A stretch of DNA of 28,486 nt, taken from positions 1 to 28,486 of the IMG/VR virus record IMGVR_UViG_3300044955_000087. One strand, written 5' to 3'. Positions 6,343-12,428 of the stretch are shown here, one piece after another. This stretch comes from a virus. The notes beneath the pieces are model-generated. The model saw only the letters and a list, made by a program, of their open reading frames with translations, was not told the DNA's origin and did no database searches. The position numbers and the translations under genes are program-made. The number at the start of each line of letters is the position of its first letter. Within the stretch, counting starts at the first letter, position 1.

Positions 6343-7016
6343 AAGCTGAACTAATCGACTACATGGGGGACGACTTGGCCGTGGTCAATGCCGCGCGTGT
6401 GTCGTTTGATAAGGTGAGTGAGTGGGATGTTAACTATGATCAAGTGCCTTGTGGAGTGGAGCGCCTATCAGACGCAGACACCCGCCTAATCCAATACCTA
6501 GCCCGAAACAACCACTGGAGCCCGTTCAGCCACACTGCAATCAGTCTTCGTATGTCTGCGCCTATTCCTATTCGGACGCAGTGCTTCAAGCATAAAGCTG
6601 GGCTAACTGAGAATGAGGAGTCACGCCGTTACATCTCATCACGTCCAGATGTGTTTGTGCCTGATGAGTTCCGCGCTGCACCCGATGGAAGTGTTAAGCA
6701 GGGTAGTGGGGGTGTGCATCATAGAAGTGAGGAATGGAGGGCGGTGTATGAGGTCCATACGCGAGATATGGTTGACACGTATATGGCTATGATTGATGAT
6801 GGCGTGGCACCAGAACAAGCCCGATTCATCCTGCCACAAGGTTGCATTGTGAACTGGATCTGGACTGGCAATCTTGTGGCGTTCGCGCGGTACTACAATC
6901 AGCGTACATACGATAACGCACAGAAAGAAGGCCGCGACTTGGCACGGCAGGTTGCGGATATTATCAATCCGATGTATCCAGTGAGCTGGGCGGCATTGAC
7001 GGAGGACCACACATGA
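6339..7016 (+). CDS. thyX: FAD-dependent thymidylate synthase
   Basis: 225 residues, typical for ThyX, which methylates dUMP to dTMP using methylene-tetrahydrofolate and FAD/NADPH. Seen: NHWSPFSHTAISL (58-70) and the ThyX signature region at 79-99, RTQCFKHKAGLTENEESRRY. This is a phage-type variant of RHRxxSxNExSxR with Lys for two Arg residues and Thr for the usual Ser. The C-terminal FARYYNQRTYDNAQKEGRDL matches the second conserved block with the catalytic arginine region. It complements dUTPase, which makes dUMP, in the adjacent operon. Overlaps the neighbours by ATGA on both sides, with RBS AAGGAG at 6325-6330. The substitutions in the signature suggest altered FAD contacts but occur in other phage ThyX proteins. 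Confidence 0.92.
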   Translation: MKAELIDYMGDDLAVVNAARVSFDKVSEWDVNYDQVPCGVERLSDADTRLIQYLARNNHWSPFSHTAISLRMSAPIPIRTQCFKHKAGLTENEESRRYISSRPDVFVPDEFRAAPDGSVKQGSGGVHHRSEEWRAVYEVHTRDMVDTYMAMIDDGVAPEQARFILPQGCIVNWIWTGNLVAFARYYNQRTYDNAQKEGRDLARQVADIINPMYPVSWAALTEDHT

Positions 7017-8098
7017 AACTAACAATCACGCAACCAGACCTGTTAACAGTGCTAACCAAATCGGTTGGCGTGGTGGAGCGAAAGAACACCATCCCTGTGC
7101 TGTCTAACGTGAAGCTGCAAGCGGCCATGGCGTTGACTGTTACAGCGTCTGATATGGATATCGAGGTGATGGCAACGGGGCGGGCTGATGTTACCGCGCC
7201 AGGATCAACCACAGTGAACGCAGACACCCTAACCAGTATCGTCAAAAAGCTTGGCAAGTCAGCTATGGTGACGCTTGAACTGGCTGATAGCTGGCTAACG
7301 GTATCGGCGGGTCGGTCTAACTTCAAGCTGGCAACGCTTCCGGCTGAAGACTTCCCAGACATGGCAAGCAGCGAGTATGACCACAGCGGAACCATCCATG
7401 CTGACACACTGTCTCAAATGCTGAACAAGACCAAGTTCGCTATGTCCACTGAAGAGACACGCTTCATGCTCAACGGCGTGTACATGCACAACGACGATGC
7501 AGGAGATTTGATCACGGTTGCAACTGATGGTCACCGACTGGCAAAGATGACATCTGAGGTGGATCTAACCGTTGCGCCAGTGATCATCCCGCGCAAGACC
7601 GTCCTTGAGTTGGTCAAGCTTCTCGATGATGCGGATGACGTCACGGTTGAGACAAGCGAGACCAAACTTAGAGTGTCAGGCGATGGGTTCACTATCACGT
7701 CCAAGGTGGTTGACGGTACATTCCCACAGTATGAGCGCGTCATCCCAACTCGCAACGATAAGCCCATGACAGTATGTGCCAAGGAGTTCTCAGACGCATC
7801 AGCGCGCGTGTCCCTGGTGTCTGATGATCGCACTAGGGCAGTTAAGCTAAACGTGTCTGACGGTGCTTGTGTGCTGTCTGTGCGAGGATCTGGTGGCAAT
7901 GCTGTGGAAGAGGTGGCTGTTGAGTATAGCAGCGCTGATCTTGAGGCGGGATACAACAGCAAGTATCTGGCAGAGATGATGGCTCAGGCTGAAGGTGGCA
8001 ACGTGGAAATGACGTTTGGTTCACCTATGGACCCGGCTTTGGTCAAGTTGTCAGAGGTTGAAGGGTTCGTGGGTGTTACAATGCCTATGCGGATCTGA
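7013..8098 (+). CDS. dnaN: DNA polymerase III beta subunit (sliding clamp)
   Basis: 361 residues, close to the usual 366-375 of bacterial beta clamps, with the expected three-fold domain layout. Seen: VERKNTIPVLSNVKL near the N-terminus, a central VATDGHRLAKM, the domain-3 region YNSKYLAEMMAQAEGGNVEM, and a C-terminal MPMRI almost identical to the MPMRL end of bacterial clamps. The clamp dimer encircles DNA and tethers host Pol III. A phage-borne clamp could recruit host polymerase to phage DNA, replace a degraded host clamp, or avoid host regulation. The gene overlaps thyX by ATGA and is the last of this operon before a terminator. No clamp loader or phage DNA polymerase is visible in the window. 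Confidence 0.93.
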   Translation: MKLTITQPDLLTVLTKSVGVVERKNTIPVLSNVKLQAAMALTVTASDMDIEVMATGRADVTAPGSTTVNADTLTSIVKKLGKSAMVTLELADSWLTVSAGRSNFKLATLPAEDFPDMASSEYDHSGTIHADTLSQMLNKTKFAMSTEETRFMLNGVYMHNDDAGDLITVATDGHRLAKMTSEVDLTVAPVIIPRKTVLELVKLLDDADDVTVETSETKLRVSGDGFTITSKVVDGTFPQYERVIPTRNDKPMTVCAKEFSDASARVSLVSDDRTRAVKLNVSDGACVLSVRGSGGNAVEEVAVEYSSADLEAGYNSKYLAEMMAQAEGGNVEMTFGSPMDPALVKLSEVEGFVGVTMPMRI

Positions 8099-8108
8099 TG
8101 GCGAGAGG

Positions 8109-8137
8109 CGCGGGCTGTGATGGTCCGCGTTTTTCTT
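8109..8137 (+). terminator. Intrinsic terminator after dnaN
   Basis: Stem CGCGGG (8109-8114) with TCCGCG (8124-8129, one G-U pair), a 9-base loop and the tract TTTTTCTT at 8130-8137. It directly abuts the -35 box of the next promoter. Confidence 0.7.
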
Positions 8138-8138
8138 G

Positions 8139-8167
8139 TTGACAGGGCGTTGTGGGTTGCGTAGGGT
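8139..8167 (+). promoter_or_regulatory. Sigma70-like promoter for the 8192 gene
   Basis: Consensus TTGACA at 8139-8144, a 17-base spacer, and TAGGGT at 8162-8167. The -10 is weak, but the same TTGACA-N17-TAGGGT combination recurs at 25193-25221, with a close relative at 20431-20459, which supports a shared phage promoter class. Confidence 0.55.
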
Positions 8168-8191
8168 GGGTATAGGAAAAGGAGATTAGCC

Positions 8192-8374
8192 ATGCAATTC
8201 GCAACATCGTCACACCAATCTGTCGCAGCCAAACACACGCCTAGCGGAACTGTTAAAAAATTCGATAATGTCGTTGATAGAAGTGACTATGTGACAGAAG
8301 AAATTAGATCGTCGTGGGAGTTCTTCTTTGTCGCGCCAAATGGTTATGAGTGGGGCCACGAAACATTTAAATAA
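8192..8374 (+). CDS. Small hypothetical protein
   Basis: 60 residues from ATG 8192 with AAAAGGAG (8177-8184) 7 bases upstream. A monocistronic unit with its own promoter and a strong terminator immediately after the stop. Sequence: QFATSSHQSVAAKHTPSGTV at the N-terminus, a basic-acidic middle, and an aromatic end (WEFFFVAPNGYEWGHETFK). No family or membrane segment recognised. The dedicated promoter suggests an early or constitutively expressed host-interaction peptide, but this is inference only. Confidence 0.6.
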   Translation: MQFATSSHQSVAAKHTPSGTVKKFDNVVDRSDYVTEEIRSSWEFFFVAPNGYEWGHETFK

Positions 8375-8379
8375 AAACA

Positions 8380-8403
8380 CCCCCGCCTAACAAGCGGGGG
8401 TTT
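8380..8403. terminator. Bidirectional terminator between converging operons
   Basis: Perfect 7-bp GC stem CCCCCGC (8380-8386) with GCGGGGG (8394-8400) and a 7-base loop, TTTCTT to the right and, on the minus strand, a T-rich tract (complement of 8371-8377). It lies between the rightward gene ending at 8374 and the leftward gene ending at 8409 and would stop both. Confidence 0.9.
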
Positions 8404-8408
8404 CTTAC

Positions 8409-8609
8409 TTACAGCAAGTCCCTATCAATGCGCGCCAAATCCATCAAGGCCAGTTCTCGCAGGCCATTATCTGTCAGATACGCAGTACCTAACTGCCAAC
8501 CAACGAGCCCTTCACTGATTAGCACGCAGTATTGCGAATACCATCGTTTGTGCCAAGCGTTAGGGGATTTTGCTAGGCATAGTAGGCGGCGGCGTCGGGC
8601 GTTATCCAC
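8409..8609 (-). CDS. Small basic hypothetical protein
   Basis: 66 residues from a GTG at 8609, chosen because it overlaps the upstream stop by 8 bases with GGTGAGG just before it; a longer frame to 8678 would overlap the neighbour by 77 bases with Arg-rich shadow-like sequence. The N-terminus is basic (DNARRRRLLCLAKSPNAWHK), followed by WYSQYCVLISEGLVGWQLG and TDNGLRELALMDLARIDRDL. The last part resembles a winged-helix wing and helix, so it may be a small DNA-binding protein. Last gene of the leftward early operon. Confidence 0.5.
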   Translation of the reverse strand: MDNARRRRLLCLAKSPNAWHKRWYSQYCVLISEGLVGWQLGTAYLTDNGLRELALMDLARIDRDLL

Positions 8610-8928
8610 GACTAGCAGCCTCACCAGCCAATGCGGCATATGCCGCGCCGTCAATGAAGCTATCTGCGCGATACGCACCCTGATTTGAACGAACCATCTT
8701 CAGCACCTCCATAAACTGCCAGCCTTGTTGCTCTGTCATGGTTACGCCAGTAACCGCTGCAAACGCCTTTACTGTTGCCGCCATACTTCGCTCACCTTGC
8801 GGCTTGTCGTATGTCTTGGCACGGTCACGCATCTCACTAACTGCCTGCTCTAGGATCATATCAGCACTCAGCTCCACCTCATCATCCCAGCCAGATAGGC
8901 TATACGGGTTGTCCACCAGCTCACTCAT
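8602..8928 (-). CDS. DUF6378-like phage protein
   Basis: 108 residues. It contains MILEQAVSEMRDRAKTYDKP, then a helical core GVTMTEQQGWQFMEVLKMVR and a final SFIDGAAYAALAGEAA. This pattern (an ILE-A-x-x-RxxxYG-like segment, a VLLK-like helix, and D-x-A-GYAAL) is that of the DUF6378 family of phage proteins, often compared with small all-alpha nucleotide pyrophosphatases. A role in nucleotide or RNA housekeeping is possible but unproven. RBS GGAGG lies 11 bases upstream on the minus strand. It overlaps both neighbours by 8 bases. Confidence 0.7.
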   Translation of the reverse strand: MSELVDNPYSLSGWDDEVELSADMILEQAVSEMRDRAKTYDKPQGERSMAATVKAFAAVTGVTMTEQQGWQFMEVLKMVRSNQGAYRADSFIDGAAYAALAGEAASRG

Positions 8929-9064
8929 CTTCCAACACCTCCTGCATTACTCGAATCAAGTCTTCCATGTCCTCTGGGCCAATATTCACATCGCCCATGT
9001 CTGTATGAAGGACTAGATAACCGTCCTCCACAACGTATTCAATATCTCCGCTGCTACCGTGCAT
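8921..9064 (-). CDS. Small acidic protein (47 residues)
   Basis: A short frame fitting exactly between its neighbours: the ATG at 9064 shares one base with the stop of the metallophosphoesterase gene (TGATG), and the TGA at 8921 overlaps the start of the DUF6378-like gene. It reads MHGSSGDIEYVVEDGYLVLH at the start and is strongly acidic, with a beta-hairpin-like first half and a helical second half (GPEDMEDLIRVMQEVLEDE). The coupling geometry on both sides makes translation likely. Function unknown. Confidence 0.65.
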   Translation of the reverse strand: MHGSSGDIEYVVEDGYLVLHTDMGDVNIGPEDMEDLIRVMQEVLEDE

Positions 9065-10251
9065 CAAAACCACTCCGTTAATCTATGTTTCTGCCCCTCT
9101 TGGGGATGGTGCAAGAACGCCTCAACTGCCTGCCTGTTCAAATATCCATTTCTGTGGTGCCATCCATCTGCAGGGCTGGGGCTTCTTACGTACTCAATCT
9201 TACTAGCACCACTTTCCATTGATGGCAAACCAAGCGTGATTGCGGTCATGTTGCCAGTGTGATCCTTCTCGCTCTGGAATACGTCCATACCGCGCCGCTT
9301 GCTAATCTTGTGGTGTAGGTGGTGGCAGTACCAATAGAATAGATCACAGCCATTCACGATCAAGTCACGGGCCTCTGTCACCATGGCGGCGTATAGCTTT
9401 TCCTCTTTCGCACCATCGCCATGCGTCAACCCGATTGCATTGCGTCCAAAGCCGTAATATTTCCGGTGCATTTCAGACATGTTGTAATCAGTTGCGCGAA
9501 CACCATCAAGGCCAGACACACCAGCCGCGACGGCCTGGGATAACGCCCACCCTTGCCGCCAATCGTGATTACTTGGGCAGTGAACCATATCAACGTCCGC
9601 CACTGTACGGCACTCGCTAATCACATCCATAGAGGCCTGCAATGCCGCGCGCCATGACGTGAAGAACGTGCCATCCTGATCCTGTGGTGTGCCGCTGGTG
9701 GTGGAGCGTCCGTCTTCAGTGTGCAGAATATCGTTACCCATTACGAACAAAACCCGACCAACGCCATGGGGTTCAGCGCCACGCAGCAACGCCTTTGTGC
9801 CTTCCACAGCCCGATGCCGCGCGACCTCGATATTGTATTCGTTGCCAGTTTCACTTGTATCGCACAATTTGCCGAAGTGAACGTCTGCCAGATCCAGCAC
9901 TAGGAGGTGTTCGCCTTTGACGTTGTGGTTGATACGTGGCGCAAACAACCTTTGATCCAGCGGTTTATAATCATCAAGGCTTTCTTTGACCGTATCCAGC
10001 CAAGACGCGTCATCTTTTTTCGGGTCGAGGCGGATTGAATACCCTTCATCCTTAATCCAGACCATGCCAGGTTCCAACCCTGTTCCTACATGATCCATTG
10101 CGCGCTGAATAGCAGGGTCTTGACGCGCCGATTCCAACCGTGACTTAACTTGACGCTCTGTAATCCCCATCCGGTGCGCGATCTCTTTGCGGGTCAACCC
10201 ATCTGCTTTCATCCGCGCTGCCGTTACTTGCTCTTGCTTGGTGTCAGTCAT
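9064..10251 (-). CDS. HTH-containing metallophosphoesterase
   Basis: 395 residues. Residues 5-45 (GLTRKEIAHRMGITERQVKS) form a helix-turn-helix of the sigma-region-4/LuxR style. Residues 110-380 are a calcineurin-like phosphoesterase domain with metal ligands in LADVHFGK (Asp123, His125), MGNDILH (Asn173, Asp174), PSNHD (Asn228, His229), THGDG (His277) and the HHLHHK segment near 310. Similar fused or adjacent HTH-phosphoesterases are common in marine phages and resemble DNA-processing or nucleotide phosphodiesterases. Inference: a DNA- or nucleotide-directed phosphatase/nuclease recruited to DNA. Its ribosome site AGGAGG lies inside a hairpin with a U-tract just before the ATG, so expression looks tightly controlled. 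Confidence 0.85.
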   Translation of the reverse strand: MTDTKQEQVTAARMKADGLTRKEIAHRMGITERQVKSRLESARQDPAIQRAMDHVGTGLEPGMVWIKDEGYSIRLDPKKDDASWLDTVKESLDDYKPLDQRLFAPRINHNVKGEHLLVLDLADVHFGKLCDTSETGNEYNIEVARHRAVEGTKALLRGAEPHGVGRVLFVMGNDILHTEDGRSTTSGTPQDQDGTFFTSWRAALQASMDVISECRTVADVDMVHCPSNHDWRQGWALSQAVAAGVSGLDGVRATDYNMSEMHRKYYGFGRNAIGLTHGDGAKEEKLYAAMVTEARDLIVNGCDLFYWYCHHLHHKISKRRGMDVFQSEKDHTGNMTAITLGLPSMESGASKIEYVRSPSPADGWHHRNGYLNRQAVEAFLHHPQEGQKHRLTEWF

Positions 10252-10282
10252 AAAAAAACCTCCTATGTTTCCATAAGAGGTT
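10252..10282 (-). promoter_or_regulatory. Hairpin that is both terminator-like and SD-sequestering
   Basis: On the minus strand an 11-bp stem (arms 10282-10272 and 10267-10257, one G-U pair, otherwise perfect) closes on a GAAA tetraloop and runs into seven Ts at 10258-10252, directly before the ATG at 10251. This is an intrinsic-terminator layout for RNA arriving from the upstream gene. The 3' arm contains the AGGAGG ribosome site of the metallophosphoesterase, so read-through RNA would still be translationally masked. It therefore looks like an attenuator or RNA switch rather than a simple end-of-operon signal. Confidence 0.65.
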
Positions 10283-10308
10283 TAGCTTGTGTATGCGTGT
10301 GGTGCAAA

Positions 10309-10620
10309 TTAGGTAGGATCTCCTTGCGGTGTAGGTGCCATGCGCGAGAAATATTCACCACTCGCAATCAAACAAGTAATCTCATTCGGCGTTGTGACTG
10401 TGAAAGTCCAAGTCCCTGTATCGGTGTTTGCATACATCTCAGCAAGTCCGCCTGTAGATAGGCCTTGATCAACTACAACCTCGCCATACTTTTCTGCCAA
10501 GCGCTCAACTACCACTTCACGCGGTGCACAATTACGGCCCTGCGCCGCAACCTGTGACGCGAAAACGATAGAACCCATCAAGGCCCATGCGAGGATTTTA
10601 TCTACTGTGTTGGCTTTCAT
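10309..10620 (-). CDS. Secreted protein of unknown function
   Basis: 103 residues. The N-terminus is a Sec signal peptide: a Lys-containing start, the hydrophobic stretch ILAWALMGSIVFASQVAAQ, with cleavage likely after the VAA or AAQ segment. The mature part begins GRNCAPREVVVERLAEKYGE and ends in a beta-type domain (TGTWTFTVTTPNEITCLIAS). Two cysteines may pair in the periplasm. I recognise the CAPREVVVERLAEKYGE block from small secreted proteins of Rhodobacteraceae and their phages, function unknown, which is one pointer to the host. Inference: a periplasmic early protein that changes the infected cell surface or exclusion. The start overlaps the previous stop by 4 bases. Confidence 0.75.
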   Translation of the reverse strand: MKANTVDKILAWALMGSIVFASQVAAQGRNCAPREVVVERLAEKYGEVVVDQGLSTGGLAEMYANTDTGTWTFTVTTPNEITCLIASGEYFSRMAPTPQGDPT

Positions 10621-10808
10621 TTTCTCTCTCCATTGTGATACTCGTAAGATTTAGAACAATGGTCAAAACCAAACACGCAAACCCACGCGCGCCAGAACCA
10701 ATGCCTATGATATAGCCGCCAAGCCTTACTGCACCAGCTCTCATTGTCCCCGGTGATGTAAAGGCAAGTTAATCGACTGAGGTCAGCTAAGCACGAAATG
10801 AACCGCAT
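10617..10808 (-). CDS. Small Trp/Cys-rich protein
   Basis: 63 residues with a GGGGG-containing purine tract 6 bases before the ATG on the minus strand. It has a weakly hydrophobic N-terminus (RFISCLADLSRLTCLYI), then the distinctive ESWCSKAWRLYHRHWFWRAW block and VCVFGFDHCSKSYEYH. I recognise this Cys/Trp/His pattern from small proteins in alphaproteobacterial phages; no function is known to me. The cysteines and histidines could bind metal. It is coupled to the secreted protein downstream by a 4-base overlap. Confidence 0.65.
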   Translation of the reverse strand: MRFISCLADLSRLTCLYITGDNESWCSKAWRLYHRHWFWRAWVCVFGFDHCSKSYEYHNGERK

Positions 10809-11276
10809 GTAAACCCCCTAATATCGCGGCGTTGGTCTTTGTGATGTCCGGCGAGGAGGAGGGCACCATAACCACGGGGGACACAACGCCGCCAAAACCC
10901 CATATAGGTACGATACTCTATGCGTCTGTTATTGTAAAGTAAGCCCGCTTACCAGATGCGGGGACACTCTTTCGCGGTGCCAGTGCTCGTCGCGCCCGGT
11001 TGTTATTCATGCCGACCACACCGAGAGCGATGGCTACTGGCATATAGAACGCCGCGAGACAACTGCTGCACGTTCTAATTTGTTGAGCGCGGCGACCGAC
11101 GTATAGCCCGGCCCTTCAATATCTGCACCCGGTAATCCAGACGACTTATGACCGCGCTCATGAGGTGTGACACGTTATTCCGATTACTCACAAACCCGAA
11201 GGAACTGTTTCATCGATTGTAGTCACACCACATCAAAGCGGTTAGGGACGCCACTAAAGCCGCGCCCCTCATTCCT
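10809..11276 (-). other. 468-bp stretch without a convincing gene; structured, small open frames
   Basis: It lies inside the leftward early transcription unit. Seen on the minus strand: a 20-codon frame at 11272-11210 (MRGAALVASLTALMWCDYNR) opening five bases after the 22-residue peptide stop, and a 41-codon frame at 11043-10918 with an internal ATG giving MNNNRARRALAPRKSVPAS. None has a good ribosome site. A long-range inverted repeat, GCGGCGTTG at 10826-10834 and its complement at 10884-10892, encloses a nested TGTCC/GGACA pair. Another small hairpin lies at about 10937-10950. No tRNA-like arms seen. Possibilities: leader RNA, a small RNA, or decayed genes. Confidence 0.4.
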
Positions 11277-11345
11277 TCACATGCCAGCGGCGCGCAAAGA
11301 GTTGTCAATCACGGCAATAAACCAGATGAATGCAAAAACTCCCAT
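11277..11345 (-). CDS. 22-residue membrane-like peptide, first gene of the leftward operon
   Basis: Starts at ATG 11345 with AAGGAG (minus strand, 11360-11355) 9 bases upstream. It encodes MGVFAFIWFIAVIDNSLRAA then GM: a short hydrophobic helix with a polar end. It lies about 35 bases after a predicted promoter (11409-11381). The strong ribosome site and position favour real translation, either as a small membrane peptide or as a leader peptide for the structured RNA downstream. Too short for family assignment. Confidence 0.5.
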   Translation of the reverse strand: MGVFAFIWFIAVIDNSLRAAGM

Positions 11346-11380
11346 TGTGTTCTCTCCTTATGTTTCGTTGTCGTGGTGAT

Positions 11381-11409
11381 TAGATAGCATGGGTTGATGT
11401 GGCTGTCAA
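11381..11409 (-). promoter_or_regulatory. Leftward promoter of the early operon
   Basis: On the minus strand, a consensus TTGACA (11409-11404), a 17-base spacer and TATCTA (11386-11381). It faces away from the rightward promoter at 11455-11483; together they form a divergent control region of about 100 bases. Confidence 0.6.
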
Positions 11410-11454
11410 CACCCCTGTGTGAGAAAAGATGTTAGGTGGGTGCGAATTATTTTG

Positions 11455-11483
11455 TTGACGTGGTTTGGTGGTATAGCTATAAA
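11455..11483 (+). promoter_or_regulatory. Rightward promoter for the 11519-11991 genes
   Basis: TTGACG (11455-11460), a 17-base spacer and TATAAA (11478-11483). AAGGAGG at 11507-11513 precedes the ATG at 11519. One of the strongest promoters in the window by consensus match. Confidence 0.7.
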
Positions 11484-11518
11484 GGTATTAACAGAAACGC
11501 AGCGCCAAGGAGGCCACC

Positions 11519-11743
11519 ATGACTACCACAGCACAAACGATCATCGACACAATCGTTGCAATGCATAAAGATTACTGCGATTGTGATGTCATTGACTTGC
11601 TGGAGGGTAAGGCGCTTTTGTCTTGGCGGGTGGAAATCTTTAATGGTTTGGTTGAACACGAGACGAACGAACACAGCGCGCCAAACTGCGCACTTAACTG
11701 GCTGGCTGGTCGCATCACAAACAAAGAGAAGTTTGGATCATGA
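11519..11743 (+). CDS. Small acidic hypothetical protein
   Basis: 74 residues with RBS AAGGAGG 5 bases upstream of ATG 11519. The N-terminus is helical (TAQTIIDTIVAMHKDYCDCD), followed by VIDLLEGKALLSWRVEIFNG and a His/Asn/Glu-rich segment, ending LNWLAGRITNKEKFGS. Three cysteines (CDC and a later APNC) are present. No family recognised. First gene of a two-gene operon expressed divergently from the leftward early genes, so it may be an early regulator or host-takeover protein; this is inference from position alone. Confidence 0.6.
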   Translation: MTTTAQTIIDTIVAMHKDYCDCDVIDLLEGKALLSWRVEIFNGLVEHETNEHSAPNCALNWLAGRITNKEKFGS

Positions 11744-11991
11744 GAGGGCTTATTCAGGAACTTATAGCAGAAGATGCTAGAACTGAAATTGATGGGGTGA
11801 GGTGTCCAGAAATAGGCGATACCTTCACTGATGGTAGCGGTCACTCGTACAAGATCGGCGCAAGTCGTAGGGCCAATACAGTGTCAAACGTAACTCATAC
11901 TGAGTATGAATGTACTTGTTTATCAGGCCCAATTCATGTGGGTGTGGTGGTGTGGATCAAAAAGAAACACATTCAAGAGTATTTGCTGTAA
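11740..11991 (+). CDS. Small hypothetical protein
   Basis: 83 residues, starting in the ATGA overlap with the previous stop. It has a helical start (RGLIQELIAEDARTE), an SH3-like beta domain (VRCPEIGDTFTDGSGHSYKI, then SNVTHTEYECTCLSGPIHVG) and a hydrophobic VGVVVWIKKKHIQEYLL end. The CPEIGDTFTDGSG element is a 'small beta-barrel' pattern of the sort seen in many phage accessory proteins. Function unknown. Followed eight bases later by a terminator. Confidence 0.6.
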   Translation: MRGLIQELIAEDARTEIDGVRCPEIGDTFTDGSGHSYKIGASRRANTVSNVTHTEYECTCLSGPIHVGVVVWIKKKHIQEYLL

Positions 11992-11998
11992 AGTCCCA

Positions 11999-12029
11999 AG
12001 GCCACCCTAACCCGGTGGCCTCACTTTTT
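11999..12029 (+). terminator. Intrinsic terminator between converging transcripts
   Basis: Perfect 8-bp stem AGGCCACC (11999-12006) with GGTGGCCT (12014-12021), a 7-base loop, then CAC and five Ts. It ends the rightward operon. On the minus strand the sequence after the stem is only weakly T-rich, so it may be inefficient for the late operon. The last stem base overlaps the stop of the leftward gene. Confidence 0.8.
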
Positions 12030-12428
12030 CCAAGCGAACGCACCAGCGCCGCCAATACACGCAATCACGATCCACCCGGCCCATTCATCAAGTGGCGCTG
12101 GGTATGCTGCAATGGTCCACGGCTGCGGATAAGCACAACCAGCGCACCAGAATAGGTTATACAGCGTCACGGCGCCAAACCAAACCGCAACAGGAACGGC
12201 AAACATCAGCAGCAACCAAAACCCACCAGCCTGCATCCATGATGCGCGGTTCTCGTAGTATGACTTGACTACCTCACCTTCCTCACGCAGCGCCGAAATA
12301 CGCTCATCAGCCTTGATGCGCTCAGCTTCGTTTATGGCGTTTCGTTTGTCTGCATACGCGCCGCGCAATTCTCGAACGATGCCTGACAATCCACCGCCAA
12401 GGAGCCATTTAAATACCCCTGCGAACAT
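12021..12428 (-). CDS. Membrane protein with coiled coil, holin-like
   Basis: 135 residues from ATG 12428 (GTG 12431 is also in frame). Residues 1-25 form an amphipathic/hydrophobic start (FAGVFKWLLGGGLSGIVREL). A charged helix follows (ADKRNAINEAERIKADERIS, ALREEGEVVKSYYEN), likely a coiled coil. Two strong membrane segments come next: GGFWLLLMFAVPVAVWFGAV, and a C-terminal EWAGWIVIACIGGAGAFAW. A Cys-Ala-Gly-Cys motif lies between them. This is the layout of holin-superfamily proteins near phage lysis genes. Last gene of the leftward late operon, next to a small holin-like gene and the endolysin; one of the two is likely the holin and the other its partner. Confidence 0.65.
   Translation of the reverse strand: MFAGVFKWLLGGGLSGIVRELRGAYADKRNAINEAERIKADERISALREEGEVVKSYYENRASWMQAGGFWLLLMFAVPVAVWFGAVTLYNLFWCAGCAYPQPWTIAAYPAPLDEWAGWIVIACIGGAGAFAWKK

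Noticed and set aside
7531-7962. 143-codon minus-strand frame opposite the sliding clamp gene
   Set aside because: Ser/Arg/Thr-rich antisense shadow of a confidently identified dnaN gene.
10809-11276. Search for tRNA or tmRNA in the largest gap
   Set aside because: No acceptor stem, no TTCRA-type T-loop and no 3' CCA context could be found on either strand; the inverted repeat is too widely spaced.
11167-11379. Plus-strand frame of 70 codons in the gap before the divergent promoter
   Set aside because: Arg/Ser/Pro-rich shadow-type composition, no ribosome site or promoter. It runs opposite to the leftward early operon and through its promoter region.
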